The translations under genes and the position numbers were made by a program. The notes under the pieces were generated by a model that saw nothing but the letters and a program-made list of their open reading frames with translations, was not told the origin of the DNA and did no database searches. Below, piece after piece: positions 1 to 9,242 of a DNA stretch of 64,000 bases. This DNA is from Chitinophaga sp. (GTDB lineage: Bacteria; Bacteroidota; Bacteroidia; Chitinophagales; Chitinophagaceae): NCBI RefSeq assembly GCF_017745275.1, contig NZ_JAGHZS010000003.1, forward strand, positions 490,693-554,692, given 5' to 3'. How positions within the stretch are numbered: position 1 is the first letter of the stretch; the number at the start of each line of letters is the position of its first letter.

Positions 1-1942
1 GCCAGGAAATGCGGAAGTTATGCTTGTCTTTGATGCTGTACACGGCAGCAATACGTGGGTTTACTTTACCATCGAATTGCTCGTTTTTGTCGTAACGCAG
101 GGAGCCGGTAAGTTTCAGCGCATCGTTGAAGAATGTTTTGCTGATTTGTGCAAAGCCGCCGTATTTGCCGTACCAGATGTGTTTTCCACCCGGACTATTA
201 CGTTTATCTGCAGGGCGGGAGAAATCTACGAAGTTGTTGCCATCAGGAATAATTTCGTAGGTGCGGTAATCGGCACCTACCAATACATCTGCGAAATGGA
301 TGTATTTACGCAGGTTCCAGGTACCTTCTGTATGATAGAAACGGCTTTTTTGCAGGAGTGCAGCACCACCGCTGGTGTTTTCCGGGTTTTTGGAAGTAGG
401 GTAAATATCCCAGTCGTTGATACTTTTAATTTTAGCTACCTGTGCATCAAATGCAGGTGTGCCAGGTGTCCATCTGCCGGCATCGGCAAATGAGCGGGCA
501 GCCTGATGGGCGGCTACCAGGTCAGAACCTGCGGTGAGTGCGTTATTCAGACCGGTGGTATAATCAGACAGCCATTTTTTATCTGGTTTAAACGACTTTT
601 CCAGGTTATCCGCCAGCGGGTTCATGTTATAAGAGTTACCCGTGTTTTCGATGGAGATATAAGATCTTACGGTGAAATCAGGGTGTGTCAGTTCCAGTTT
701 GGCATTTTGTACGGTAACACCGCGTAAGCCAATACGGTTGCCACGTTGGAAGAAACCATCCATTTCGCCATAGCGGTAGGAGGCCGATAATTCCAGTTTA
801 CGCGGCAGGCGGAAGTTGAGGGAGATATCGGCTTTTTTATTTTTTACGGTGAAGTCACCCACAATATCTTTTTCCCAGTAGCCGGTACGGTGCACGTTGT
901 AGGCGCGGCCGTCTTTATCAATTACCTGCAGGTTGGAGTTATCCCCATATTTATTCCAGGCGTCGTTGGCAATGTTGTTAGGGCCGCTTAACTGTGGAAA
1001 GTCGGGGTTCGCTTTGGTTTGAGGAGAAAAATCGTTGTGGCTGTCGGCATACCAGTCGGTGCCTTGCATATAGCTGAGATTAATTTTCCATGCAAACCAG
1101 GGCGAGTAGGCCTGTGCATAACGTACAGCCGTTTCAGTGAGTAATTTGGCACCGCCGTCGTCACCTACGTGGTTCACGGCTACTTTCTGGTATACACTTA
1201 CACCCTGGTACTGGAAAGGGTTTTTAGTGATGAGGTTCGACATCCCGTTGATGGCATTCATACCATACAGTGCGGAAGAGGCGCCGGGCGTTACTTCTAC
1301 GGTAGAGATATCCAACTCCGTAGGGCCGATAGCGTTACCCAGTGGTACACCTAAGGTAGCGGCCTGGTTGTCCACACCATCTACCAGCTGCATAAAGCGG
1401 AAGTTGTTGGGAACGTTGAAACCGCGGGTATTGAATACTTTGAAAGTAAGACCGGCAGTGGTCATTTGCACGCCTTTAAGATTACCCAATGCATCATAGA
1501 AAGTAGAGGACGGGGTTTCTTTCAGGGCGCGGATATCCAGTTTTTCAATGGCTACCGGTGAGCGGAGTATTTTTTCCTGTTGCCGGGAAGCGGATACCAC
1601 TACTTCATTTACGAGCAGTGATTGGGTGAATAACTGTATGGCCAGTTTGCTGGTACTGCTTTTTACTTCAAATTCCTGTGGTTGATAACCGATTAGCCGG
1701 AATACCAGTTTCAGGGGGAATTTGGCGTTGGTAGTCACTTCGAAATGGCCTTGTGCATCTGTTTGTGAGCCAAAGGAAGTGCCTTTAATTTGTACAGAGG
1801 CGCCGGGAAGGGCATTGCCGTGGTCATCTGTAATGGTTCCCTGGATTACATAGGAGCCATTGAGTTGAGCCTGGACTAGTACCGGACTGAATACCAATAT
1901 TGCAAAGAGGTATTTGGCCAGTATAGGTAAGAACTTTTGCAT
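1..1942 (-). CDS. TonB-dependent outer-membrane receptor, 3' end missing
   Basis: Reading the minus strand from the ATG at 1942 gives an open frame of 647 codons that runs off the left edge, so the C-terminal barrel strands are absent. Residues 1-26 form a signal peptide ending near VQAQ. A carboxypeptidase-regulatory-like domain follows (about 32-110, with PGASVQIKGTSFGSQTD), then the TonB plug (about 118-230, with GFNVPNNFRFMQLVDGVDN) and barrel strands. Proteins of this kind import large ligands across the outer membrane with energy from TonB-ExbBD. No SusD partner is visible on the upstream side and the downstream side lies outside the window, so the substrate is unknown. A good promoter lies 135 bases upstream. 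Confidence 0.9.
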   Translation of the reverse strand, partial: MQKFLPILAKYLFAILVFSPVLVQAQLNGSYVIQGTITDDHGNALPGASVQIKGTSFGSQTDAQGHFEVTTNAKFPLKLVFRLIGYQPQEFEVKSSTSKLAIQLFTQSLLVNEVVVSASRQQEKILRSPVAIEKLDIRALKETPSSTFYDALGNLKGVQMTTAGLTFKVFNTRGFNVPNNFRFMQLVDGVDNQAATLGVPLGNAIGPTELDISTVEVTPGASSALYGMNAINGMSNLITKNPFQYQGVSVYQKVAVNHVGDDGGAKLLTETAVRYAQAYSPWFAWKINLSYMQGTDWYADSHNDFSPQTKANPDFPQLSGPNNIANDAWNKYGDNSNLQVIDKDGRAYNVHRTGYWEKDIVGDFTVKNKKADISLNFRLPRKLELSASYRYGEMDGFFQRGNRIGLRGVTVQNAKLELTHPDFTVRSYISIENTGNSYNMNPLADNLEKSFKPDKKWLSDYTTGLNNALTAGSDLVAAHQAARSFADAGRWTPGTPAFDAQVAKIKSINDWDIYPTSKNPENTSGGAALLQKSRFYHTEGTWNLRKYIHFADVLVGADYRTYEIIPDGNNFVDFSRPADKRNSPGGKHIWYGKYGGFAQISKTFFNDALKLTGSLRYDKNEQFDGKVNPRIAAVYSIKDKHNFRISW

Positions 1943-2076
1943 AGTGTTGTTAACATTATTGATTCTGGAATGATAAAATTGTAAGGGGACGTGAAAACCG
2001 TTGTCGTGCCTCAACATCGGTTATTACCAGGCTGTTTTGTAAAAGTCATTATCATATAGTCTATAGAATTAGTAGA

Positions 2077-2107
2077 CAAATGTAGTCCGGATATTTTTTA
2101 TTTCAAA
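2077..2107 (-). promoter_or_regulatory. Bacteroidota-type promoter for the receptor
   Basis: On the minus strand a TTTG (2104-2107) is followed after 19 bases by TACATTTG (2077-2084). This matches the -33 TTTG and -7 TAnnTTTG consensus of the phylum with the usual spacing. It predicts a leader of roughly 125-130 bases before the ATG at 1942. Confidence 0.65.
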
Positions 2108-2302
2108 GCAAATGGCCGTATTTGTTCGAAAATTGCAGTAGCACCCCTGGCAAACAAGCCGCAGGCGGCGCTTTAAGTCGTTGGTAATGAAGGAATAGGC
2201 GGAGTGTAGTTTTTTTTGTTTTTTCCGGAGATAGGTTCCGCTGCGTTTACCCCTGGGGCTTCGGGCAGATATCGGGGCGCTGACAAGCCCGATCGCCTGA
2301 CC

Positions 2303-2336
2303 GAAAAAAGAAAGCGTCCGCCACTGGCGAACGCTT
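2303..2336 (-). terminator. Rho-independent terminator after lspA
   Basis: The minus strand reads AAGCGTTCGCC, loop AGT, then GGCGGACGCTT, followed by a T-rich tract (2303-2311). The stem has 11 pairs with one mismatch. It lies 27 bases after the lspA stop codon, as expected for the end of the lspA transcript. Confidence 0.8.
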
Positions 2337-2362
2337 CTCCCTATAAATATTTTAAAATGTAA

Positions 2363-3016
2363 TCAGGCTACATGATCTTTCGCTATAGGCTGTTCTACTT
2401 CTTTAGGCTGCATATGCTTGCCGAAAAATCGTTTCTGGAACAGCAGGATAGCTACCACACCTGTTGAAATAGCTGCATCCGCTACGTTGAATACCGGGCG
2501 GAAAAACACGAAGTAATCACCTCCTTTGAATGGTACCCAGCTAGGCAGGTAGCCTTCATAGATCGGGAAATACAGCATATCTACTACCCTACCGTGTAAG
2601 AAGCTGCCGTAGCCGCCGCCTGCAGGAAGGAATTTCGCTACGTCGTAACCTACGCTATCATTGAAGATCAGGCCATAAAACATACTGTCTATCAGGTTAC
2701 CGGCAGCACCCGCCAGGATCAGTGAACCACAGATGAGCAAACCAGTACTGTATTTTTCCCTGATCAGCTTCTTCATGTACACAAATCCTACTACTACCGC
2801 TACCAGGCGGAACATGGTAAGCAAAATTTTACCGAAGTCGCCTCCAAACTTAAGCCCATAGGCCATTCCTTCATTCTCAATAAAGTGGATACGGAACCAG
2901 TTAGGGAAGATCACAAACTCCTGTTGCATAAACATATGCGTTTTGATCCAAAACTTCAGGGTCTGATCAATGATCAGGATCAGGATAACGATAAATACTA
3001 CGTGACGATATTTCAA
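2363..3016 (-). CDS. lspA: Lipoprotein signal peptidase (signal peptidase II)
   Basis: This inner-membrane aspartyl protease cleaves the signal peptide of prolipoproteins in front of the lipidated cysteine. The two catalytic aspartates are visible: D146 in GRVVDM and D180 in FNVADAAIS, with the conserved GNLID motif at 106-110. Four hydrophobic segments are present. At 217 residues it is longer than the usual 160-170 because of an insert around 118-140 and a polar tail. The start is a TTG; an in-frame TAA lies 9 bases upstream and there is no ATG before codon 28. It lies 60 bases downstream of the murF-alr fusion on the same strand and the two probably share a transcript. Confidence 0.95.
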   Translation of the reverse strand: MKYRHVVFIVILILIIDQTLKFWIKTHMFMQQEFVIFPNWFRIHFIENEGMAYGLKFGGDFGKILLTMFRLVAVVVGFVYMKKLIREKYSTGLLICGSLILAGAAGNLIDSMFYGLIFNDSVGYDVAKFLPAGGGYGSFLHGRVVDMLYFPIYEGYLPSWVPFKGGDYFVFFRPVFNVADAAISTGVVAILLFQKRFFGKHMQPKEVEQPIAKDHVA

Positions 3017-3076
3017 CTGATATTAGAATTTTATCAAAAATAATAGTTTATTTCAAAGTCGAAGCCTGCAATATCA

Positions 3077-5584
3077 TTATTCCTGGAAATATACCCTTTT
3101 TACCCGCTGTGAAATTCCTGTTAATATTTCATATGGAATAGTGCCTGCCCAGGCCGACAAGTCCTGTACAGACAAGTCCTGGCCAAAAACAATGACTTCA
3201 TCTCCTTCCTGTACATCCGGGATATGGCTTACATCCAGCATCAACATATCCATGGCCACTACGCCCGCTACCGGGGCCAATTTGCCACGAACCAGCATTT
3301 TACCTACACCCATACCCAATCTTCTCGGGTAGCCATCTGCATAGCCGATACGCACGGTGGCCGTAACTGCCGGGCCATTCGCTACCCATTTGGCACCGTA
3401 GCCCACTGAATCGCCGGCCTCGAGGTGCTTCAATTGTGCTACCGTGGTTTTAAGGGTGCTCACATTGCGGAGCTGGTCCTGAATACCATTGCTGCTGTCG
3501 ATGCCATACATGCCAATACCCAACCGCACCATATCCAGTTGTAAATCCGGATGGCGTGTAATGGCCGCGCTATTGGCAATATGACGGATCACCGTGTAGC
3601 CCAGTGCTTTCTGCAGCTCATGACTCATATCGTAAAATAAGCGTCCCTGTTGCTGTGTAAAGGCGTCTTTTTCAGGATCCTCGCTGGCAGCCAGGTGGCT
3701 GAAGATGGATTGTACTTTCATCAACGGGCTGGCAGTCAGCAGTTGTGCCAGTTCCGCAATGTCGCTTTTCACAAAGCCCAGGCGGTGCATACCCGTATCC
3801 AGCTTGATGTGAACAGGGAATTCAGTTTTACCCGCCGCGGTGATTTCTTCCATAAACTGCAGTAATATCTGCATGGAATAAATTTCCGGCTCCAGGTTCC
3901 AGTGCAAAATAGCATCAAAGCTGGCAGGTTCCGGGTTCATCACCATAATTGGCATGGTGATACCGGCCCTTCTCAACTCCACGCCCTCATCGGCATAGGC
4001 CACCGCAAGGTAGTCGACCCCGTGGAACTGTAACAGGTTGGCTATTTCGAAACTACCGCTACCATAGGAGAATGCTTTCACCATGGCCATTAATTTGGTA
4101 TCCGGCTTCAGGAGTGACTGATACAGCTTTACATTATGTGAAATAGCGCTCAGGTTAATTTCCAGGATGGTTTGGTGGGCTTTCTGTTCCAGCAATTTGC
4201 CGATACGCTCAAACTGGAATACGCGGGAGCCCTTTACCAGTATGGTTTCATTCTGGAAATCGTCTGCGTTGAATTGTTGTATGTATTCGTCGGTAGTGGT
4301 AAAGAACTGTGTTTTCAGTCCTTCTACCTGTTGAAAACTTTTCTTTTCGCGGCCAATATTTTTCCCGATGGCAATTAATTTATTAATGCCTTTTTTCTGT
4401 AACAGGTCAGCAACTTCTTCGTAAAGGGTAGCGTCGCTTTTACCGCTTTGCAGGATATCACTGAGGATCACGGTGCGGGTGGCATGCTGTTGCTGCTGTT
4501 GCAGGAAGTCAAGGGCAATGGTTAAAGAGCCCAGGTCCAGGTTATATGCGTCATTGATCACAGAGCTGTTATTGATGCCCTGCTTCAGTTCCAGGCGCAT
4601 GGCAATATTGCTCAACTGGTCCATCCGTTGCTGTATCACGGCTTCATCCTTGCCCAGGTATAGCATGAGGGCAGCGCAGTGGATAGCATTTTCAATGGAA
4701 CCTTCATCTACAAAAGGAATGGTGAAATGCAGCGGCTCCTGTTTGTACAGGGCGTCTATGCGGGTATGATTATCATTTTTGTCTACACTGATAATCCGCA
4801 GATCAGCATCTGTTTTCCGGGACCAGGAAAATAATTCCGGTCCACCGCCTTCCTGGTTTTCTTTTTTACCTACCTGGTTGTGAAAGGCCAGCACGCATTC
4901 ATTGAGCGCAAGGTAGTCTTTGCAGTAAATGAGGATATCACTTTTAGCAAATAATACCAGCTTCTCATTGATCTTCTGCCGGATATTTAAAAAGCCTTCA
5001 CTGTGGGCTTCTCCAATGTTGGTAAAAATGCCAATGGTAGGACGGATAATCTTTTCCAGGTTCACCATTTCCCCGGGTTGTGAAATACCCGCTTCAAAAA
5101 TGGCGAGCTGGTGTTCCGGCTTCATTTGCCATACCGACAAGGGTACGCCTATTTGTGAATTATAACTTTTAGGACTGCGTACAATGTTGTAATCCTTTTC
5201 CAGTAATTGGTACAGCCATTCTTTCACAATGGTTTTTCCATTGCTGCCGGTAATGCCAATTACAGGAATATTAAAATGGTGGCGGTGAAAAGCCACCAAT
5301 GTATGCAAGGCCTGCAGGGTATCTTTTACTAAAATGAAATTGGCCTTAGGATATTTTTCTAAGGGCACAGGTTCACTGATCACAAAATTGCTGACTCCCT
5401 TGCGGTACAATTCTTCAATGTATTGGTGCGCGTTGCGCCGTGGGCTAACCAAAGAAATGAACAGCGATGATTCCGGGAAGCTTAGCTTCCGGCTATCCAA
5501 TAAAAGATGGTCAATTTCAGAAAATCCAGTCTCTTGCAACAATTCCCCTTTCAAAGTCTTGTTGATGCTTGCTGCGTTATACAC
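3077..5584 (-). CDS. MurF-type ligase / alanine racemase fusion
   Basis: Two peptidoglycan enzymes are fused here. The N-terminal two thirds is a Mur ligase (P-loop GSNGKT, central and C-terminal ligase domains). The C-terminal third, from TILEINLSAISHN, is a PLP alanine racemase with its lysine in MVKAFSYGSG and catalytic tyrosine in SVGYGAKW. The racemase supplies D-alanine and a MurF would join D-Ala-D-Ala to the tripeptide precursor. The fusion is known across Bacteroidota. I chose the GTG at 5582-5584, which gives a start resembling the family (MYNAASI); a TTG at 5618-5620 is the only upstream option before a TAG. The ligase half has DAYNLDLGSL where the stand-alone MurF at 15079-16359 has DAYNANPSSM, so its ligase activity is less certain than the racemase. 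Confidence 0.93.
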   Translation of the reverse strand: MYNAASINKTLKGELLQETGFSEIDHLLLDSRKLSFPESSLFISLVSPRRNAHQYIEELYRKGVSNFVISEPVPLEKYPKANFILVKDTLQALHTLVAFHRHHFNIPVIGITGSNGKTIVKEWLYQLLEKDYNIVRSPKSYNSQIGVPLSVWQMKPEHQLAIFEAGISQPGEMVNLEKIIRPTIGIFTNIGEAHSEGFLNIRQKINEKLVLFAKSDILIYCKDYLALNECVLAFHNQVGKKENQEGGGPELFSWSRKTDADLRIISVDKNDNHTRIDALYKQEPLHFTIPFVDEGSIENAIHCAALMLYLGKDEAVIQQRMDQLSNIAMRLELKQGINNSSVINDAYNLDLGSLTIALDFLQQQQQHATRTVILSDILQSGKSDATLYEEVADLLQKKGINKLIAIGKNIGREKKSFQQVEGLKTQFFTTTDEYIQQFNADDFQNETILVKGSRVFQFERIGKLLEQKAHQTILEINLSAISHNVKLYQSLLKPDTKLMAMVKAFSYGSGSFEIANLLQFHGVDYLAVAYADEGVELRRAGITMPIMVMNPEPASFDAILHWNLEPEIYSMQILLQFMEEITAAGKTEFPVHIKLDTGMHRLGFVKSDIAELAQLLTASPLMKVQSIFSHLAASEDPEKDAFTQQQGRLFYDMSHELQKALGYTVIRHIANSAAITRHPDLQLDMVRLGIGMYGIDSSNGIQDQLRNVSTLKTTVAQLKHLEAGDSVGYGAKWVANGPAVTATVRIGYADGYPRRLGMGVGKMLVRGKLAPVAGVVAMDMLMLDVSHIPDVQEGDEVIVFGQDLSVQDLSAWAGTIPYEILTGISQRVKRVYFQE

Positions 5585-5642
5585 GTTTATCAGGTTTGAA
5601 TAATCACTTAGCGGCCGCAAAAACTTTGTCTACAGCTGCTTT

Positions 5643-6581
5643 TTACTTCTCTTCTGCTTCCGGTAATTCTTTCTTCTGATGATAGAGGGAATAGAGGATG
5701 GAACCTCCAAGGCATAGTACGATCACTATCAACGATACATATACCGGTATATGAATAAAATACTCTGCCAGCATTTTCAGTCCTATGAAAATAAGCACAA
5801 TAGCAATACCCTGAGGTAAATAATCAAACTTATCCACCGCTCCTCTCAGTAAAAAGAACAAGGACCTGAGTCCAAGTACCGCAAATATATTGGAAGTATA
5901 CACCACTACCGGTTGTTGGGATATCGCAAATACCGCCGGAATAGAATCCAGTGCAAATATGATATCTGTTACTGCCAGCATTACCACTACCAGGGATAAC
6001 GTGGTGAGATACGTCTTATTATGTTTGTGAATAACAAAACGGCCCTTCGGCTCTTCTGTTGTTACCCGCATATATTTATTCATAAACCGGTAAGCAAAAT
6101 TTTCTTCCGGTTTAAATTCATCATCGCTGTTAGCCGTAAACATTTTGAAGCCGGTGTACAGCAAAAAGGCGCCAAAGATATATAAGATCCATTCAAATTG
6201 ACGGATCAATACAACGCCCACACTAATAAAGATAGCCCTGAAAATAATAGCCAGCACAATACCAATCAGCAATACCCTGGCATAATTTTCTTCTTTTATT
6301 TTAAAAAAACTAAATATGAGGATGAACACAAAAATATTATCCATGGATAATGACTTCTCCATCAGATAGGCACTCATAAAGCTAACCGCAGTTTCCGGGC
6401 CATCTTCAAACCACATGAATCCGAAAAATAATATGGACAATCCTACCCAGAAAATGCTTTGCCATAAAGCAGTTTTGATCGTTGTTTTTTCGTTTTTTTT
6501 ACTGAATAAACCCAGGTCAAAAATTAATGCAATGACTACCACAATAAAGAATATGAGATAGGTCCATTGTATGGAGGTCAT
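5643..6581 (-). CDS. TerC/Alx family membrane protein
   Basis: This 312-residue polytopic membrane protein carries the TerC signatures EKSLSMDNIFVF (about 75-86) and VTDIIFALDSIPAVFAIS (about 205-222), whose acidic residues within membrane helices are thought to bind metal. Eight or nine hydrophobic helices are visible. Relatives such as Alx are linked to manganese export and to tellurite or alkaline resistance; the substrate cannot be read from sequence. It starts with an ATG 53 bases before the hairpin repeat that separates it from gldG, and is followed 58 bases later by murF-alr on the same strand. Confidence 0.9.
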   Translation of the reverse strand: MTSIQWTYLIFFIVVVIALIFDLGLFSKKNEKTTIKTALWQSIFWVGLSILFFGFMWFEDGPETAVSFMSAYLMEKSLSMDNIFVFILIFSFFKIKEENYARVLLIGIVLAIIFRAIFISVGVVLIRQFEWILYIFGAFLLYTGFKMFTANSDDEFKPEENFAYRFMNKYMRVTTEEPKGRFVIHKHNKTYLTTLSLVVVMLAVTDIIFALDSIPAVFAISQQPVVVYTSNIFAVLGLRSLFFLLRGAVDKFDYLPQGIAIVLIFIGLKMLAEYFIHIPVYVSLIVIVLCLGGSILYSLYHQKKELPEAEEK

Positions 6582-6634
6582 GTAGTTGATTTTTTTTATG
6601 AAGGAGCAAAGATAGTGAAACAGCAGTTAGCAGT

Positions 6635-6714
6635 TAGCTTTTAGCTGTTAGCAAAATGTAGCGAAGATTAATATAATATGTTCTTCGCTGCATTTTGCTA
6701 ACAGCTAAAAGCTA
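6635..6714. repeat. Heptad hairpin repeat 1 (gldG-terC spacer)
   Basis: Arms 6635-6667 and 6682-6714 are inverted copies of 33 bases with a single G-T difference, around a 14-base AT-rich loop. The outer arm is TAGCTTT, TAGCTGT, TAGCAAA in 7-base steps; the inner core is ATGYAGCGAAGA, shared with the copy at 62465. The gldG stop TAG is 6712-6714, the last three bases of the right arm. No T-tract follows, so it is not an ordinary terminator. Confidence 0.85.
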
Positions 6715-8418
6715 GTAGCTGGTTGCTTTCCGTTGGCGTACAAATTGGAAAATCATAGCGAATAACAGGATCAGCCCAATAGGCACAAGAAAACAGATTA
6801 CCTGCCACTTGGTTTTTTCCTGGCGGATTTTTCCGTTATCAAGCAGGCGCAACGTCAGTTCTTTGTTACGTGCTTCCATAATACCACTGTTACCGCTAAG
6901 GTATTCCAGGCAGTTGAGGAAAAATTCCTTATTGGCAAAGGCAAAGCCCGGATTAAATTCGTTGATGCCCATTTGCAGCGGGCCTTCTTTACGGGAAACC
7001 GCGTTGGCAATCAGGTCGCCATCACTCACCACAATCATTTTATTGATAGTATCTGTAGCATCCCGGAAAGGCTTGCCGGAAGCGCGTTGCAGCGCTTCTA
7101 CTACTGCCGGATCCTGGCGGTTATGAAACAAAGAGGTAAAGTGTCCTTCCAGTAAAATAGCTGTTGGGATATATTGTTGGCGGTATTCGCGTGGATTGGG
7201 TTGTGTTTTTACAACATCCCAGCTAACCTCTGTGGGCAGGCGCGTAGCGCGACTGGTACGGGAAGTAGTCAGCAGCACGGTTTTACGGACGGCGTCATTT
7301 TTTATAGTATCCATAGAACTAACGAACCTGCTCAATACCATATCCAGGTTTTTTACAATAGGATGTGCTTTGGTAGGCATGAGCATAGGAAAGTAGGGAA
7401 AAGGTACGGGCTGTATCTGTGGCCGGTTGCCCACGTTGCCTACTACCAGCGGCACTACATCACTTTGCAGATCCATTACCAGGTCCTGGTTAATGCGCAC
7501 ACCATAGCGGAACAGGAGGTCTTCCAGGTTGAGTCCACGGTCTACCGCCACAAAGGCATTTTGTTGATGAAGACTGTCCATGGAAGCGCTGGATTCATCA
7601 ATAAACCACAGCACTTTACCACCGTTCATCACGTATTGATCTATTTTTAGTTTGTCAGCCTCGCTGAAAGCGCCGGCAGGCTTGGCAAAGAGGATCACGT
7701 TAAATTCCGGGGAAATAAAGGAGGCCGACTGTAAAGTGAGAGTATCCAATGCATAATTGCTTTGGAGGGTACTCAGCGCGTCGTATACTTCTGCGCCTAA
7801 CGATTCCCCATGGCCCATCATATAGCCGATGAGCGGTTTTTCTTTTTGTTGCAATTTGCTGATGGCATTGGCAAACTGGTATTCCAGCAGGGCTTCGGAG
7901 TTATTCATGGTTTGCATGGGATCTTGCCCGCCCTGGTTTTTCAGGAGGTTTACGCCCATGGTTTTCCCTTTGTAATGCACCAGTGCTCCGGGAAAAATAA
8001 GCTTTTGCGCAAAGCCATCGTTGGATTCCTGCTGCACCTGCATGTTAAAAGGCATGATACCCTGGGCTGTCAGCTCGCCGAGGAATTTCATGCGGGCGGT
8101 GTCGGTCATACCCTGCCCGGGGTTGACAAACGTAAACCGGACATTTTGTTTGCCGTATTCCCGGAATTCTTCCAGTAGTTCCGAGGTAGCTTGTGCCAGT
8201 TGGCGGAAGCTGGCAGGATAATCGCCTTTCAGGAATACTTCAATATCTACCGGGCTATCCAGTTGGCGCAGCATTTGCCGCGTGTGGCTGGTGAGTGTAT
8301 ATCTTTTTTCTTTTGTCAGATCCCACCTGCCATGGAAATAAGCAGCAGCTATATTTATGCCCGTGAGTAGCAGTACGACCGCTATTGCACGTTGTATGTA
8401 TTTTTTTCGTGTAGCCAT
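6712..8418 (-). CDS. gldG: Gliding-motility ABC transporter subunit GldG
   Basis: This 568-residue protein has an N-terminal membrane anchor (about 10-30), a long GldG/ABC-type periplasmic domain starting at KEKRYTLTSHTRQML, and a C-terminal membrane helix (about 537-558) before a basic tail. GldG works with GldF and the ATPase GldA, which is not in this window; their loss stops gliding in Flavobacterium. gldF lies 21 bases upstream on the same strand, so the two are an operon in the order gldF-gldG. The last codons and the stop fall inside the hairpin repeat that follows, so the tail ATSY may come from the element. Confidence 0.92.
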   Translation of the reverse strand: MATRKKYIQRAIAVVLLLTGINIAAAYFHGRWDLTKEKRYTLTSHTRQMLRQLDSPVDIEVFLKGDYPASFRQLAQATSELLEEFREYGKQNVRFTFVNPGQGMTDTARMKFLGELTAQGIMPFNMQVQQESNDGFAQKLIFPGALVHYKGKTMGVNLLKNQGGQDPMQTMNNSEALLEYQFANAISKLQQKEKPLIGYMMGHGESLGAEVYDALSTLQSNYALDTLTLQSASFISPEFNVILFAKPAGAFSEADKLKIDQYVMNGGKVLWFIDESSASMDSLHQQNAFVAVDRGLNLEDLLFRYGVRINQDLVMDLQSDVVPLVVGNVGNRPQIQPVPFPYFPMLMPTKAHPIVKNLDMVLSRFVSSMDTIKNDAVRKTVLLTTSRTSRATRLPTEVSWDVVKTQPNPREYRQQYIPTAILLEGHFTSLFHNRQDPAVVEALQRASGKPFRDATDTINKMIVVSDGDLIANAVSRKEGPLQMGINEFNPGFAFANKEFFLNCLEYLSGNSGIMEARNKELTLRLLDNGKIRQEKTKWQVICFLVPIGLILLFAMIFQFVRQRKATSY

Positions 8419-8439
8419 AACATTTAGTAAGGGAGATCT

Positions 8440-9180
8440 TTACCCGTTTTGCCAGAGTTTTCTTTGGAGGGATAATTTAGTAAGATAGAGCATCAGGCCG
8501 ATGATACTGATGAAATAAATGATGTCCCGGCTATCGATCACACCACGGCTCACAGATGCGTAGTGAAATTTGATGCCCGCCATCTGCAGGTAATAATCGG
8601 CGCCGCCGGTGAAGGCAGGTACTTTGCTGATGGCGTCAAAACCGTTATACAGTATGAAAGAGGTAAAAATGGCAATGAGAAAAGCAATCATGGCATTGTT
8701 GGTTAGGGAAGATGACCAGATGCCGGTAGCCGTAAAAGAGGCTCCCAACAGCAACAGCCCTATATAGGACCCGATGATGCCACCGGTGTCTGGCTGCTGG
8801 GTATCTACACTTAATTGTTGAATGGCAAAATAATATACGATGGTAGGTAATAGTGAAATGAGCACAATCACCATACTCCCCCAGAACTTCCCCATTACTA
8901 TTTGCCAGCCGGTAACAGGTTTGGTGCTGAGAAGCTCCATGGTACCGCTTTTGAACTCATCGGCAAAGCAGCGCATGGTAATAGCTGGTATCAGCAGCAG
9001 GTAAATGAAGGGGGCCAGGTTGAACAGTGGATCCAGGTTAGCATAACCTGTATCAAGCAAACTGGTTTCCGGAAAAACGAAGAGTAATAATCCGTTTGCC
9101 AGCAAAAACAGGATAATGGCCACATAGCCTGTAACACTGCTGAAAAACTGGTTTATCTCTTTCTTAAAGATGGCTAGCAT
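8440..9180 (-). CDS. gldF: Gliding-motility ABC transporter permease GldF
   Basis: This 246-residue permease has six hydrophobic segments, of which the first (about 15-37) follows the short cytoplasmic start MLAIFKKEINQFFSS. The motif FADEFKSGTMELLSTKPVTGWQ is typical of ABC-2 permeases of the GldF/NosY type. It should form the membrane part of the GldA-GldF-GldG transporter needed for gliding. It is the first gene of a two-gene operon with gldG. A TATATTTG box 37 bases upstream of the ATG is a candidate promoter. Confidence 0.92.
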   Translation of the reverse strand: MLAIFKKEINQFFSSVTGYVAIILFLLANGLLLFVFPETSLLDTGYANLDPLFNLAPFIYLLLIPAITMRCFADEFKSGTMELLSTKPVTGWQIVMGKFWGSMVIVLISLLPTIVYYFAIQQLSVDTQQPDTGGIIGSYIGLLLLGASFTATGIWSSSLTNNAMIAFLIAIFTSFILYNGFDAISKVPAFTGGADYYLQMAGIKFHYASVSRGVIDSRDIIYFISIIGLMLYLTKLSLQRKLWQNG

Positions 9181-9216
9181 GAACAGTTTCTAAGGATTAG
9201 GATATTAGTAAAGATA

Positions 9217-9224
9217 CAAATATA
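9217..9224 (-). promoter_or_regulatory. Candidate -7 box for gldFG
   Basis: TATATTTG on the minus strand fits TAnnTTTG and lies 37 bases before the gldF ATG. No TTG lies 17-23 bases upstream, so this is a half match. Confidence 0.35.
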
Positions 9225-9242
9225 GCTAAACGCCATTACCTT

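Larger units (their letters stand above)
1943..2362. other. Intergenic region between receptor and lspA
   Basis: This 420-base spacer holds the receptor promoter near 2077-2107 and the lspA terminator at 2303-2336. The stretch between them is GC-richer than its surroundings and has short imperfect hairpins, but I see no open frame with family resemblance and no RNA gene. Confidence 0.6.

Noticed and set aside
1943..2362. tRNA or other stable RNA in the GC-rich part of the spacer
   Set aside because: No cloverleaf, T-loop sequence or anticodon arm could be traced.
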